10,084 nt of DNA. Source: an uncultured Steroidobacter sp. GTDB taxonomy: Bacteria; Pseudomonadota; Gammaproteobacteria; Steroidobacterales; Steroidobacteraceae. Both the position numbers and the translations under genes were made by a program. Shown piece after piece: positions 1 through 6,172 of the stretch (positions within the stretch are counted from its first letter, which is position 1; each line of letters begins with the position of its first letter). The stretch is from positions 1-10,084 of the forward strand of contig CAMLEO010000266.1 of assembly GCA_946478975.1 (NCBI GenBank), in the 5' to 3' direction. The notes under the pieces are model-generated. The model was not told where the DNA came from, did not search any database, and worked only from the letters and a program-made list of their open reading frames with translations.

Positions 1-642
1 GGGTTTGATGCGCACGCGGATGACCCAAGTGGGATAGATGTCGTAAGCCGAGAGAAACTTCACCAGCGCCAGCGCATGAAACAAACATTGATCGCGGGCG
101 GCGAAGGTGTGCGGCCGCAGGCGACGGAACACGCCTACCAGCTCGATGGCACGCTCGGCGTCGAACGGGGCGCCGGCGGCATTTTTCTTCTGGCCGATCT
201 CCTCGGCGACGACATACAACGTACGCGAGCGCACCGAGCGGCGGGCCCAGGTGCAGGCGCGGAGGAAATTGACGATGTGACGCCAGCGGATCGGCGACTT
301 GCGTTCGACTTCGTGACCGACGCTCGTGAGCAGGCTGTTCAGATCGATCGCAGTCGGGGTGAATGCGGCCGGCTCGGCGGCGTTCTTGCTCAACAGGCCC
401 GCTTCGACCAGTTTGTCAGCAATGCGGACTGCATCTTCCATCGGCAGCACGTCGAGATCGCGTGTGAAGCTGGAGGACGCCGGCGTCTCCTGCCAGTTCG
501 CAGCCAGCGACGACAACACCCGTGTTTCCTTGCGTCCGACGCCGAAGTAACGATTGCGCCGCAGATCCAGCAGCACGGTTCCGCTTGCCGTCGAGCACGC
601 CCGTACGTGCGAGGGCAGCCAGTACGCTTTTTCGCTCAGCAT
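1..642 (-). CDS. Lasso peptide biosynthesis protein B (RRE fused to B2 transglutaminase-like protease), 3' end cut by window
   Basis: The minus strand is open from an ATG at 642 to the window edge (214 codons). Residues 1-85 resemble a PqqD-like RiPP recognition element (VLLDLRRNRYFGVG), which in this family binds the precursor leader. Residues 165-214 match the lasso B2/transglutaminase-like core, with the expected catalytic Cys at 186 (RPHTFAARDQCLFHALALVKFL) followed by a strand like those in McjB-type proteins (YPTWVIRVR). Family role: ATP-dependent cytosolic removal of the leader peptide before macrolactam closure. The catalytic His and Asp lie further 3' and are not visible. Full length would be about 235-245 residues. 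The ATG gives the normal family N-terminus; a GTG three codons upstream is possible. The Shine-Dalgarno is poor. The gene lies 100 nt downstream of the precursor on the same strand. A cyclase (asparagine-synthetase-like) gene would be expected next to it, outside the window. The plus-strand open frame at 76-663 is its antisense shadow. Confidence 0.85.
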   Translation of the reverse strand, partial: MLSEKAYWLPSHVRACSTASGTVLLDLRRNRYFGVGRKETRVLSSLAANWQETPASSSFTRDLDVLPMEDAVRIADKLVEAGLLSKNAAEPAAFTPTAIDLNSLLTSVGHEVERKSPIRWRHIVNFLRACTWARRSVRSRTLYVVAEEIGQKKNAAGAPFDAERAIELVGVFRRLRPHTFAARDQCLFHALALVKFLSAYDIYPTWVIRVRIKP

Positions 643-660
643 GAAGTCCACGACGTTACG

Positions 661-707
661 TAAAAGACAGAGCCCACGTCGCTCGGTGTCTCGCCGTGGA
701 CCCTGTC
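661..707 (-). terminator. Hairpin with T-tract between precursor and B gene (likely attenuator)
   Basis: Read on the minus strand, 695-707 and 666-678 pair over 13 bp (two G-T wobbles) around a 16-nt loop. The stem is followed at once by TTTTA (665-661). This looks like a weak intrinsic terminator inside the operon. It sits 36 nt after the precursor stop and 19 nt before the B start. Hairpins between the precursor and the processing genes are known from other proteobacterial lasso operons, where they are thought to favour a short precursor-only transcript. The fold was judged by eye; no energy was computed. Confidence 0.6.
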
Positions 708-742
708 GAGGTGTTATCAGCGATGCTTTATTTGACGGCTTT

Positions 743-886
743 TCAGAGGTCTTTCGCCCCTAGCAAAAACACTGAATCGAACCAGATCGGCCATTCGCTC
801 CACTGTTTGGTTTCGACCGTCGCATCGCCGAGATCGAACAGTTCGATGTCGTTGTCGTCTTCGGTCCTTTCACGTACTTCGCTCAT
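743..886 (-). CDS. Lasso-type RiPP precursor peptide (47 aa)
   Basis: A short ATG-TGA frame encodes 47 residues. The first half is acidic (MSEVRERTEDDNDIELF). It then has DLGDATVETK at 18-27, the leader motif of proteobacterial lasso precursors such as the astexin type, where Thr sits two residues before the cleavage site (Thr26). The remaining 20 residues are aromatic-rich: QWSEWPIWFDS, then VFLLGAKDL. If cleavage follows Lys27, the core starts with Gln28 and its only downstream acidic residues in reach are Glu31 (position 4) and Asp37 (position 10). Neither fits the usual 7-9 residue ring. A purine-rich stretch (GAGGG at 897-901 and AAGGA at 889-893) precedes the ATG. The gene lies directly upstream of the RRE-B2 gene, as a precursor should. 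The leader motif and position make the RiPP call strong. That the product is a threaded lasso is inference. Confidence 0.8.
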   Translation of the reverse strand: MSEVRERTEDDNDIELFDLGDATVETKQWSEWPIWFDSVFLLGAKDL

Positions 887-1188
887 GGTCCTTTTTCCCT
901 CGATGAAGCACTCGCCCTCCTGCGCCGCTAACGCTGCGTCGTTTGGGCGTCTTCGTCAATATATTTTGCACTTCATCGGAGGATATTTCTTGACACGCAC
1001 GAGCGTGGGGAAGATTTCTGCCGTTTCGTAGTACCTCGGCCAAGCCGCCGGAAATAAACCAAAATCCAACGTCTGTCACAGCGGCGCCAGGCGCTTGACG
1101 CCAGCTGTGCGCGTTCTCGGTACGCAAGCTTGCTGAACGTGTGGCATGGTCGCCGGTCCGAACACCGGATCAGTCGAGGGAACGACCG
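887..1188. other. Non-coding gap upstream of the RiPP precursor
   Basis: I see no convincing gene in these 302 bases. They hold the probable 5' leader and promoter of the precursor. There is a dyad CACGC-acga-GCGTG at 994-1007. An 8-bp inverted repeat (CGATGAAG at 901-908, CTTCATCG at 971-978) flanks the AT-rich island, and a 5-bp CCGGT/ACCGG dyad lies at 1154-1169. Open minus-strand frames here are Arg/Ser-rich and lack good start sites, so they look non-coding. No sigma/anti-sigma or TonB-receptor gene is present on this side. Confidence 0.5.
958..963 (-). promoter_or_regulatory. Possible -10 element for the RiPP operon
   Basis: TATATT on the minus strand lies in an AT-rich island (956-967) about 72 nt upstream of the precursor ATG. 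It differs from TATAAT at one base. No convincing -35 hexamer is found 16-18 nt upstream, so this is a weak candidate that may need an activator. Confidence 0.25.
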
Positions 1189-1392
1189 ATGACGACCCTG
1201 CCCGAGCCGACGCGGCACCCTGCGCTCATGGATGAGGAGCAGCGCCTGCCGACGCGTAACGATGCCAGCACCTTCCGCTTGCAGCAGCAGTTCATGCGCG
1301 CACACGGCGCACCCACAGGACAGCTGACAACTTTGATCACGAGCTCGATCGAAGGCGGCGCGTTCTTGTGTAGTCACCGGCGCCAGCAATAG
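1189..1392 (+). CDS. Possible small hypothetical protein (67 aa)
   Basis: I do not recognise this protein. An ATG at 1189 has AGGGA 8 nt upstream (within GAGGGAACGACCG) and opens 67 codons to a TAG. The product begins MTTLPEPTRHPALMDEEQRL and is Gln/Thr-rich, with no signal peptide, membrane segment or known motif. Third codon positions are mostly G or C, as in the confident genes nearby. The stop lies 4 nt before a perfect GC hairpin that could end transcription. A longer version from a GTG at 1141 is possible. The gene would converge with the transposase-like gene to the right. Short length and lack of homologues I can name keep this tentative; chance is a real alternative. Confidence 0.35.
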   Translation: MTTLPEPTRHPALMDEEQRLPTRNDASTFRLQQQFMRAHGAPTGQLTTLITSSIEGGAFLCSHRRQQ

Positions 1393-1396
1393 CCCG

Positions 1397-1424
1397 GGGG
1401 CGGCGCCGAACTCAGCGCCGCCCC
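1397..1424. repeat. Perfect 10-bp GC palindrome between convergent genes
   Basis: GGGGCGGCGC (1397-1406) and GCGCCGCCCC (1415-1424) pair perfectly around an 8-nt loop. The element sits 4 nt after the stop of the small plus-strand frame and 32 nt beyond the stop of the minus-strand RAYT-like gene. No T-run follows on either strand, so it is not a classical intrinsic terminator. It may stabilise 3' ends, work as a bidirectional terminator, or be a REP-type palindrome connected with the neighbouring RAYT-like gene. No second copy is seen in this window. Confidence 0.6.
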
Positions 1425-1456
1425 GTCACCGCCCATCCCTGAGCCACCCGTTGCGT

Positions 1457-2470
1457 CTACAGTGATTGTTGTTGCCGGTCCTCGTCGTCGCCGTCGTGAA
1501 CGTCGGCGCCGCCATCCCAATAGTGAACCCTCGTGCCGCCGCCGATCGGGACCAGCGGCGAGATGTCGTGCATGGCCGTGATCTTGAACAGCTCCGGTCG
1601 ACGCGTGCGATAGCGGCTGATCGCCATCGATAGCGTCGATGGATCGCGTCGCAAGCAGCGCGCCACTTCGCTGAGCGTGGCGACACCGCGTTCGGTCGCA
1701 TACCACGCGATCAACGCACGCACCAGTGTGAACTCGCGCTGACGCGAATTCGACAGCACCAGGTCGCGCTCCACACCCATGCGACACGTGACCGTATGGA
1801 TGATCTGATCGAGCGACGCCTTGCTGCGATAGGTTCGAGAGTTGCGCGGCAGGTTCTCCATGAACTCGGTGCTGCCGATGACGCGCAGATCGTTGGAGCC
1901 GACGCGCTCGAACTGCACGACATCTTCGGGCTCCGGACAACGCGACATGAACGCGTCGTACTCAGTGCCTTCGTCTTTGCCTTCCAGCAGACGCGTGACG
2001 GTGCGAGTGGTCAACCACGGAGTCACGGTTTGCTTCGCGTAACTGCTGTGACTGGTGCACGCGGCGGCGCCCGGATTTTCGGCCAGCCCGCCCAGCACCG
2101 GAATGTAGTGCAGGTAGTGCAGCAGCTTCAGCAGATAGTGCTTCGGATCGATCAGCACCGCTTTATAGCGCTGGCGGAAGAAATGTCCGGACTCGCCGAT
2201 ACGCCGATGCATGCTGCGTGCGTAGCGGCTGGTGAGACCCTGCATGATGCGGCCGACGGAGATTTCGTCGATCTGCAGGATCAGGTGAATGGCTTGCGGC
2301 GTCCAGCAGTAGCCATGCACTCGTGCGTTCGTGCGTCGCAGCCCGGTCGCGAGCAGGCGCTCGAACAGCGCATAGTCCTCGCTCTGCGAAAAAATCGGGT
2401 GGTGGGCGTTGCCATGTTGGACGACATAGTAAGTGCCGCCTGCAACATGAAGACGTTGGCGTCGAGACAT
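1457..2470 (-). CDS. REP-associated tyrosine transposase (RAYT/Y1) family protein with altered HUH motif
   Basis: This 337-residue protein has an N-terminal Y1/IS200-like domain (about 5-130) with the family signature HVAGGTYYVVQHGN and GHFFRQRYKAVLID. The C-terminal helix-turn-helix segment (about 240-290, ending DPSTLSMAISRYR) resembles DnaA-type DNA-binding regions found in long RAYT relatives. RAYTs nick single-stranded DNA at REP palindromes. The metal-binding HUH pair, normally His-hydrophobic-His after 'P-N/E', reads PQAIH (58-62). The first His is therefore Ala60, while His62 remains. The catalytic Tyr aligns with Tyr119 in HYLHYIP, equivalent to the Tyr of the usual 'DYI-x-x-NP'. Nicking activity is therefore doubtful, and a host DNA-binding role is possible. 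The start is well supported by AGGAGG 8 nt upstream. The acidic Gln-rich tail (DGDDEDRQQQ) is unusual. No terminal repeats or target duplication are visible, so it is not a mobile unit. Confidence 0.8.
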   Translation of the reverse strand: MSRRQRLHVAGGTYYVVQHGNAHHPIFSQSEDYALFERLLATGLRRTNARVHGYCWTPQAIHLILQIDEISVGRIMQGLTSRYARSMHRRIGESGHFFRQRYKAVLIDPKHYLLKLLHYLHYIPVLGGLAENPGAAACTSHSSYAKQTVTPWLTTRTVTRLLEGKDEGTEYDAFMSRCPEPEDVVQFERVGSNDLRVIGSTEFMENLPRNSRTYRSKASLDQIIHTVTCRMGVERDLVLSNSRQREFTLVRALIAWYATERGVATLSEVARCLRRDPSTLSMAISRYRTRRPELFKITAMHDISPLVPIGGGTRVHYWDGGADVHDGDDEDRQQQSL

Positions 2471-2574
2471 CCTGCTGACCTCCTGGTGAGCTCGTGGGTC
2501 GCGATCGGGTCGGACCGCGATCTCACATTTCCGTGCAGGAGGAATTTAGTCCCCGCGCCAGGGACATGCTTATA

Positions 2575-2603
2575 TATATTTTGTTGTGTCAACGCTCCAT
2601 CAA
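2575..2603 (-). promoter_or_regulatory. Possible promoter of the RAYT-like gene
   Basis: On the minus strand TTGATG (2603-2598) is separated by 17 nt from AATATA (2580-2575), within the only strongly AT-rich patch of this intergenic region (2571-2583). The -35 overlaps the last codons of the upstream Nudix gene. This leaves an untranslated leader of roughly 100 nt. The match to consensus is partial. Confidence 0.35.
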
Positions 2604-3491
2604 AACGCGCGATGACAGTGCGCGCAAACGCTCCGGATAGCTGTTTTTCAGGGGCGCGGCGCTGCCGGTGAGCTTGTGATATTCGGCGTCCCACGGCATG
2701 ACGATCATACTGCGCTCGCCCCTAACTACCTTGGGCAACACGACAACGATGTCGCGCCGCGCTTCGGCGGCGAAGATTGCGTCGAGAGAAACGTGCTGTC
2801 GCACGCTGGCGTCGAGTTCCATCAGGTTCAACAACGTCGGCGGCGACAGCGTCATCGCAGCGTCACGCGTAGCTGCTATGAATGCAGCCGGCGTCATCCA
2901 CGCCATCTCGGTCGCTTCGATCGCATCGATCGCGGGTACTTGTTCCGGCGGCAGACGCGCCACGAAAAAACGTGTATCGAAGCGCTTCGCGACCGCCGAC
3001 GGCGTGATCCAGTGCGACCAATAAACCAAGCTCTGTGCCTGCAGGCGCAGGTGTTCTTCCTGCAAAAACGTGGCAAACAGCTCGGGTTGTGAGACGATTG
3101 CGCGCCTCCGCTCGTGCATGCGCGCCAACACTTCACCTCGAACATCGTGCCCGTCAGCGGTCTTCGCCAGCAGGACACCGGTTTCTTCGAATGTTTCGCG
3201 GCATGCGGCCACGACCAGGCCGAAGCACAGCGACTGCGGCAGCACTTCCCCCTGCACATCGACGAAGCGCTCGCAGCCCAGTTTTTCCGGCTCCGCAATC
3301 AGTGCGAGCGCTGCGCTGGACGTATCGGCGGGGCACAGCGTGCCGCCCGGAAACACCCACATGCCGCCCATGAACGCCATCTGCTCGTGCCTGCGAGTGA
3401 GCAGGACTTCGATTTCGCCACGGTATTCCCGCAGCAGAATGACCGTGGCGGCGTGACGAGGCTCAGCGGGTTGTTGCGGTCGAGTGGTCAC
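2589..3491 (-). CDS. NUDIX hydrolase, NUDT19-like
   Basis: The predicted protein has 300 residues from a GTG at 3491. Residues 13-50 form the first Nudix strands, ending in WVFPGG. The remainder of the Nudix box, RETFEETG, lies at 98-105. It is separated from the box's Gly by about 33 extra residues; a long insert inside the box is characteristic of NUDT19-type proteins. Glu102/Glu103 are the expected metal-binding residues. Eukaryotic NUDT19 is a coenzyme A diphosphatase. A cytosolic CoA or acyl-CoA pyrophosphohydrolase role is inferred from family only. An ATG 252 nt upstream keeps the frame open, but that extension is Arg/Ser-rich and overlaps the divergent gene, so the GTG was chosen. Its Shine-Dalgarno (GGGAG, 12 nt away) is poor, so the start is uncertain. 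The gap to the divergent gene is only 17 bp. Confidence 0.8.
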   Translation of the reverse strand: MTTRPQQPAEPRHAATVILLREYRGEIEVLLTRRHEQMAFMGGMWVFPGGTLCPADTSSAALALIAEPEKLGCERFVDVQGEVLPQSLCFGLVVAACRETFEETGVLLAKTADGHDVRGEVLARMHERRRAIVSQPELFATFLQEEHLRLQAQSLVYWSHWITPSAVAKRFDTRFFVARLPPEQVPAIDAIEATEMAWMTPAAFIAATRDAAMTLSPPTLLNLMELDASVRQHVSLDAIFAAEARRDIVVVLPKVVRGERSMIVMPWDAEYHKLTGSAAPLKNSYPERLRALSSRVLMER

Positions 3492-3508
3492 GATGTCGGG
3501 CGGCTCCC

Positions 3509-4471
3509 ATGAAGCGCGTGAACCTGATCGCGCTGTCGTTGATCGCGATTTTGCTGGCAGCCGTGGTATTCGCGCCAGTCCCAGGGGACACGCGATGGAT
3601 TCGAACTTTGCACAACTCCGCGCATGCGCCGATCTTCGGCTGCGTGTCGCTGTTGGTGCTGCTCGTGGCTCGCACGCATCCACGCCTGCAGACGCTGCAT
3701 TTGCTCGGACAATACGTGCTTGCGCTCGCAGCCGCGTTCGCATTGGGCATCGTTACGGAGCTGCTGCAGATTCCAGTCGGGCGCGATGCGAGCGTTGAGG
3801 ATGCGCTTCACGACACGATCGGTGCGCTGGCTTTTCTCGGCCTGTTCGCTGTCATCGATACGCGGATACGCAGTGTTCCCCGAAACAAGCCGATTCGTTT
3901 CGCAGCCGCGGTCGTGGGGCTTGTGTCGTTGGGAATTGCCGTTGCGCCGGTAACTCGTGCGGCGATCGAGTATCGACAGCGCGATGAGCGATTTCCGGTG
4001 CTGGCCGATTTCTCACAGCGCTACGACCGCTACTTCATCTTCCAGCAGTCCTCAGACTTTTCACCGATGCAACTGCCGGCGCCGTGGGCGCACGCGAAGG
4101 ACGAATCGGCGATGCGCGTGCGGCTGCTCGATGGCGCATATCCGGGCATGAACTTCATCGAGCTGCCGCCGGACTGGAGCGCCTACCGGACGCTGGCGGT
4201 GGATCTCACCAATCCGACGCCGATGAATCTGCAACTGGTGCTGCGTATTCACGACGCCGGGCACAACAACCAGCCTGAAGATCGATTCAGCAAGCGCTTC
4301 GAGCTGCCGCCCGGCACTCGCGAAATACTCCGCGTGCGATTGGAGGATGTCGCCGCCGCTCCGAAATCGCGACGCCTCGACCTGCACCAGGTTGCAGGTC
4401 TGATCATCTACCGCGCCGACGATTCACCGCCGGCGAGCGAGTTGTATCTGTCGAGAGTGTGGCTGGAGTAA
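3509..4471 (+). CDS. VanZ-domain membrane protein with C-terminal beta-sandwich-like domain
   Basis: This 320-residue protein has about five hydrophobic segments (roughly 5-23, 40-55, 66-86, 103-117, 130-148). The VanZ signature is clear: Glu84 in TELLQ, then GRDASVEDALHDTIGA (91-106). Residues about 165-320 form a soluble, strand-rich region (FIELPPDWSAYRTLAVDLTN, then ELYLSRVWLE at the end) like the galactose-binding or CIA30-type fold often fused to VanZ domains. It is expected to lie outside the cytoplasmic membrane. VanZ of the vancomycin cluster gives teicoplanin resistance, but most bacterial VanZ proteins have unknown function, so no resistance role is claimed. The ATG lacks a strong Shine-Dalgarno. 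The gene ends with TAA directly abutting the stop of the convergent alcohol dehydrogenase gene. Confidence 0.8.
   Translation: MKRVNLIALSLIAILLAAVVFAPVPGDTRWIRTLHNSAHAPIFGCVSLLVLLVARTHPRLQTLHLLGQYVLALAAAFALGIVTELLQIPVGRDASVEDALHDTIGALAFLGLFAVIDTRIRSVPRNKPIRFAAAVVGLVSLGIAVAPVTRAAIEYRQRDERFPVLADFSQRYDRYFIFQQSSDFSPMQLPAPWAHAKDESAMRVRLLDGAYPGMNFIELPPDWSAYRTLAVDLTNPTPMNLQLVLRIHDAGHNNQPEDRFSKRFELPPGTREILRVRLEDVAAAPKSRRLDLHQVAGLIIYRADDSPPASELYLSRVWLE
4379..4400. repeat. 8-bp inverted repeat at the VanZ gene 3' end
   Basis: GACCTGCA (4379-4386) and TGCAGGTC (4393-4400) pair perfectly around a 6-nt loop. It lies in the last quarter of the VanZ coding region and about 70 nt downstream of the convergent dehydrogenase stop. 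It may help end the dehydrogenase transcript, since no terminator fits between the two abutting stops. There is no T-run, so this is weak. Confidence 0.3.
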
Positions 4472-5563
4472 CTACAGAGCGATCACGGAGCGGATCGATT
4501 CACCGCGCTTCATCAGCTCGAAGCCTTCGTTGATTTGTTCGAGCTTCAGGCGATGGGTGACGAGCGAGTCGAGGTCGATTTTTTTCTCGACGTACCAATC
4601 GACGATCTCCGGCAGCTTGGTGAGCCGCGCGCCGCCCATGTAGCAGCCGGTCCAGTGACGGCCCATCATCAGGTTGCCCGGATATGCCGAAACCTCCGCG
4701 CCATGTGGGGCCACGCCAATCACGTAGCTCGATCCCCAGGCGGGATTGGTGCATTCGAAGGCCTGCCGCATGATCTGCGGGTTGCCAATGCATTCGAAGC
4801 TATAGTCGGCGCCGCCGCCGGTCAGTTTCATCAAGTGACTGGTGAGCTTCTCGACCGTGTTGGGATTGACGAATTCGTTGGCGCCGAACTGGCGCGCGAT
4901 TGTTTCTTTCGCCGGATTGGTGTCTACGCCGATGATTTTCCTGGCGCCGGCCAGGCGTGCACCTTGCACCACATTGAGCCCGATACCCCCGAGGCCGAAC
5001 ACCACCACCGAGCTGCCTGCCTCGATCTTCGCTGCAAACAACGCAGCGCCGAGGCCGGTGGTCGCGCCGCAGCCGATATAACAGATGGGATCGAACGGCG
5101 CATCGTCACGAACTTTCGCCAGCATATCGACGGGGAGCACCGAGTAATCGGCGAACGTGCCCAGCCCCCACAGCTGCGTCACCGGCTTGCCATCCAGCGA
5201 AAAGCGCGATTCGCGCGGCTTCAGGCGGGCGAACGCTTCGACACACAAGTTGGTTTTGGACGAGTGGCAGTAGCCGCACTTTTCGCAGTGAGGAATCAAA
5301 AACGGAATCACGTGATCGCCGACTTTGAATTTGGTGACGCCCGGGCCGCATTCCACCACCACGCCGGCGGCTTCATGGCCGAGCAGCGCCGGAAACGCCC
5401 AGGGCACCTTGCCTTCGAGCACGTGCAGATCGGAATGGCACAGCCCGGTGGCCTTGATGTGAACCAGCACTTCGCCTTGCCGCGGCCCCTCCAGCTGCAG
5501 CGTTTCGATGGTGAACGGCTGGTTGGGTGCATGAACGACGGCGGCGCGAACTTCCAAAGGCAC
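4472..5563 (-). CDS. Zinc-dependent alcohol dehydrogenase, class III (formaldehyde dehydrogenase)-like
   Basis: From the GTG at 5563 the protein has 363 residues, close to FrmA/AdhC length. Visible features in order are: catalytic-zinc Cys42 (GLCHSDLH), His63-Glu64 (LGHEAAG) and Cys165 (IGCGATTG); the structural-zinc set Cys93, 96, 99 and 107 ([15 protein letters not shown]); and a Rossmann loop GLGGIG (190-195) with Asp214, which favours NAD. The reaction is NAD-linked oxidation of a primary alcohol or of an S-hydroxymethyl-thiol adduct in the cytosol. The natural substrate cannot be read from the sequence. A longer frame from 5608 exists, but the GTG has AGGAA at the proper distance and gives a family-like N-terminus. 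The gene is divergent from the molybdoenzyme operon, with 139 bp between starts. Its stop abuts the VanZ gene. Confidence 0.88.
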   Translation of the reverse strand: MPLEVRAAVVHAPNQPFTIETLQLEGPRQGEVLVHIKATGLCHSDLHVLEGKVPWAFPALLGHEAAGVVVECGPGVTKFKVGDHVIPFLIPHCEKCGYCHSSKTNLCVEAFARLKPRESRFSLDGKPVTQLWGLGTFADYSVLPVDMLAKVRDDAPFDPICYIGCGATTGLGAALFAAKIEAGSSVVVFGLGGIGLNVVQGARLAGARKIIGVDTNPAKETIARQFGANEFVNPNTVEKLTSHLMKLTGGGADYSFECIGNPQIMRQAFECTNPAWGSSYVIGVAPHGAEVSAYPGNLMMGRHWTGCYMGGARLTKLPEIVDWYVEKKIDLDSLVTHRLKLEQINEGFELMKRGESIRSVIAL

Positions 5564-5570
5564 GATGCGG

Positions 5571-5575
5571 TTCCT
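5571..5575 (-). promoter_or_regulatory. Ribosome binding site deciding the dehydrogenase start
   Basis: AGGAA on the minus strand lies 7 nt before the GTG at 5563. No comparable site precedes the upstream in-frame start at 5608, so this supports the shorter protein. Confidence 0.55.
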
Positions 5576-5597
5576 GTGCTCGTTGCGATGGGGCGCG

Positions 5598-5627
5598 AGC
5601 GTACGCACTTACGACAGGATTGTGCAA
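5598..5627 (-). promoter_or_regulatory. Possible promoter of the alcohol dehydrogenase gene
   Basis: On the minus strand TTGCAC (5627-5622) and TACGCT (5603-5598) are 18 nt apart, about 35 nt upstream of the GTG start. The match is modest. The same 139-bp gap must also carry the promoter of the divergent molybdoenzyme operon, for which TAAGAT (5650-5655) could be a -10 without a clear -35. Confidence 0.25.
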
Positions 5628-5702
5628 TCCATTTGCAGATCTCACGGAGTAAGATTCCGCTCCTTCCGTACAGCCAAATCAGCCAAACGAACGGTGGGTC
5701 GC

Positions 5703-6161
5703 ATGATTACGCTCAATATCAATGGCCAGCAGGTTCAAACGGATGCCGAGCCCGATACGCCGCTGCTGTGGGTGTTGCGTGATCATCTGAACATGACCGG
5801 CAGCAAGTTCGGCTGCGGCAAGGCGCTGTGCGGTGCCTGCACCGTGCACATCGATGGCAACGCGACGCGCAGCTGCGTGCTGCCGGTGTCTGCCGTCACA
5901 AACAGCAAGATCACGACTATCGAAGGCGTCGGTCAATCCAAGATCGGCAAAGCCGTGCAGGACGCGTGGATCGCCGAAAACGTTCCGCAGTGTGGATACT
6001 GCCAGTCGGGCCAGATCATGAGCGCGACCGCGCTGCTCACCGGCAATCACAAGCCCACCGACGCCGATATCGATGCCGCGATGTCCGGCAACGTGTGTCG
6101 ATGTGCGACGTATGTGCGCATTCGTTCGGCCATCAAACGCGCCGCGAGCACGCTGGCTTGA
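5703..6161 (+). CDS. [2Fe-2S] subunit of xanthine dehydrogenase-family oxidoreductase (IorA-type)
   Basis: This 152-residue protein has the two-domain layout of small iron-sulfur subunits. The plant-ferredoxin-type cluster is ligated by Cys38, 43, 46 and 58 ([10 protein letters not shown]). The second cluster is ligated by Cys97 and Cys100 ([10 protein letters not shown]) and by Cys132 and Cys134 ([12 protein letters not shown]). It passes electrons from the molybdenum site of the partner subunit to an outside acceptor. It has no signal peptide and is presumably exported folded with the Tat-bearing large subunit. A longer frame from 5565 exists, but the ATG at 5703 has GGTGGG just upstream and gives the standard family N-terminus ([10 protein letters not shown]). 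The stop overlaps the Shine-Dalgarno of the next gene, 11 nt before its ATG, so the two are one operon. All eight cluster ligands are present. Confidence 0.9.
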   Translation: MITLNINGQQVQTDAEPDTPLLWVLRDHLNMTGSKFGCGKALCGACTVHIDGNATRSCVLPVSAVTNSKITTIEGVGQSKIGKAVQDAWIAENVPQCGYCQSGQIMSATALLTGNHKPTDADIDAAMSGNVCRCATYVRIRSAIKRAASTLA

Positions 6162-6172
6162 GGAGAGACACC

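Noticed and set aside
76..663. Plus-strand open frame of 195 codons
   Set aside because: It is antisense to the RRE-B2 gene, whose minus-strand translation matches a known family throughout. The plus frame gives no recognisable motif.
901..978. 8-bp inverted repeat CGATGAAG/CTTCATCG flanking the AT-rich island
   Set aside because: The arms are 62 nt apart and do not extend beyond 8 bp. A chance match is likely at this scale, so no operator is claimed.
990..995. Perfect TTGACA on the plus strand
   Set aside because: No acceptable -10 hexamer lies 16-18 nt downstream and no gene starts soon after.
870..1389. Minus-strand open frames of 85 and 138 codons upstream of the RiPP precursor
   Set aside because: One uses a TTG start and overlaps the precursor start. 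The other is Arg/Ser-rich and low in family-like features. Neither has a good ribosome binding site.
1457..2470. A complete insertion sequence
   Set aside because: No terminal inverted repeats, target duplications or end hairpins typical of an IS200-type element are visible around the gene. RAYT-type genes are normally single-copy and non-mobile.
2588..2593. TTGACA on the minus strand before the RAYT-like gene
   Set aside because: The nearest TATAAG-like box is only about 12 nt away, too short a spacer. The overlapping TTGATG/AATATA pair with 17-nt spacing is preferred.
1796..2671. Long plus-strand frame opposite the RAYT-like gene
   Set aside because: Antisense shadow of a recognisable Y1-family protein; its own translation has no family-like features.
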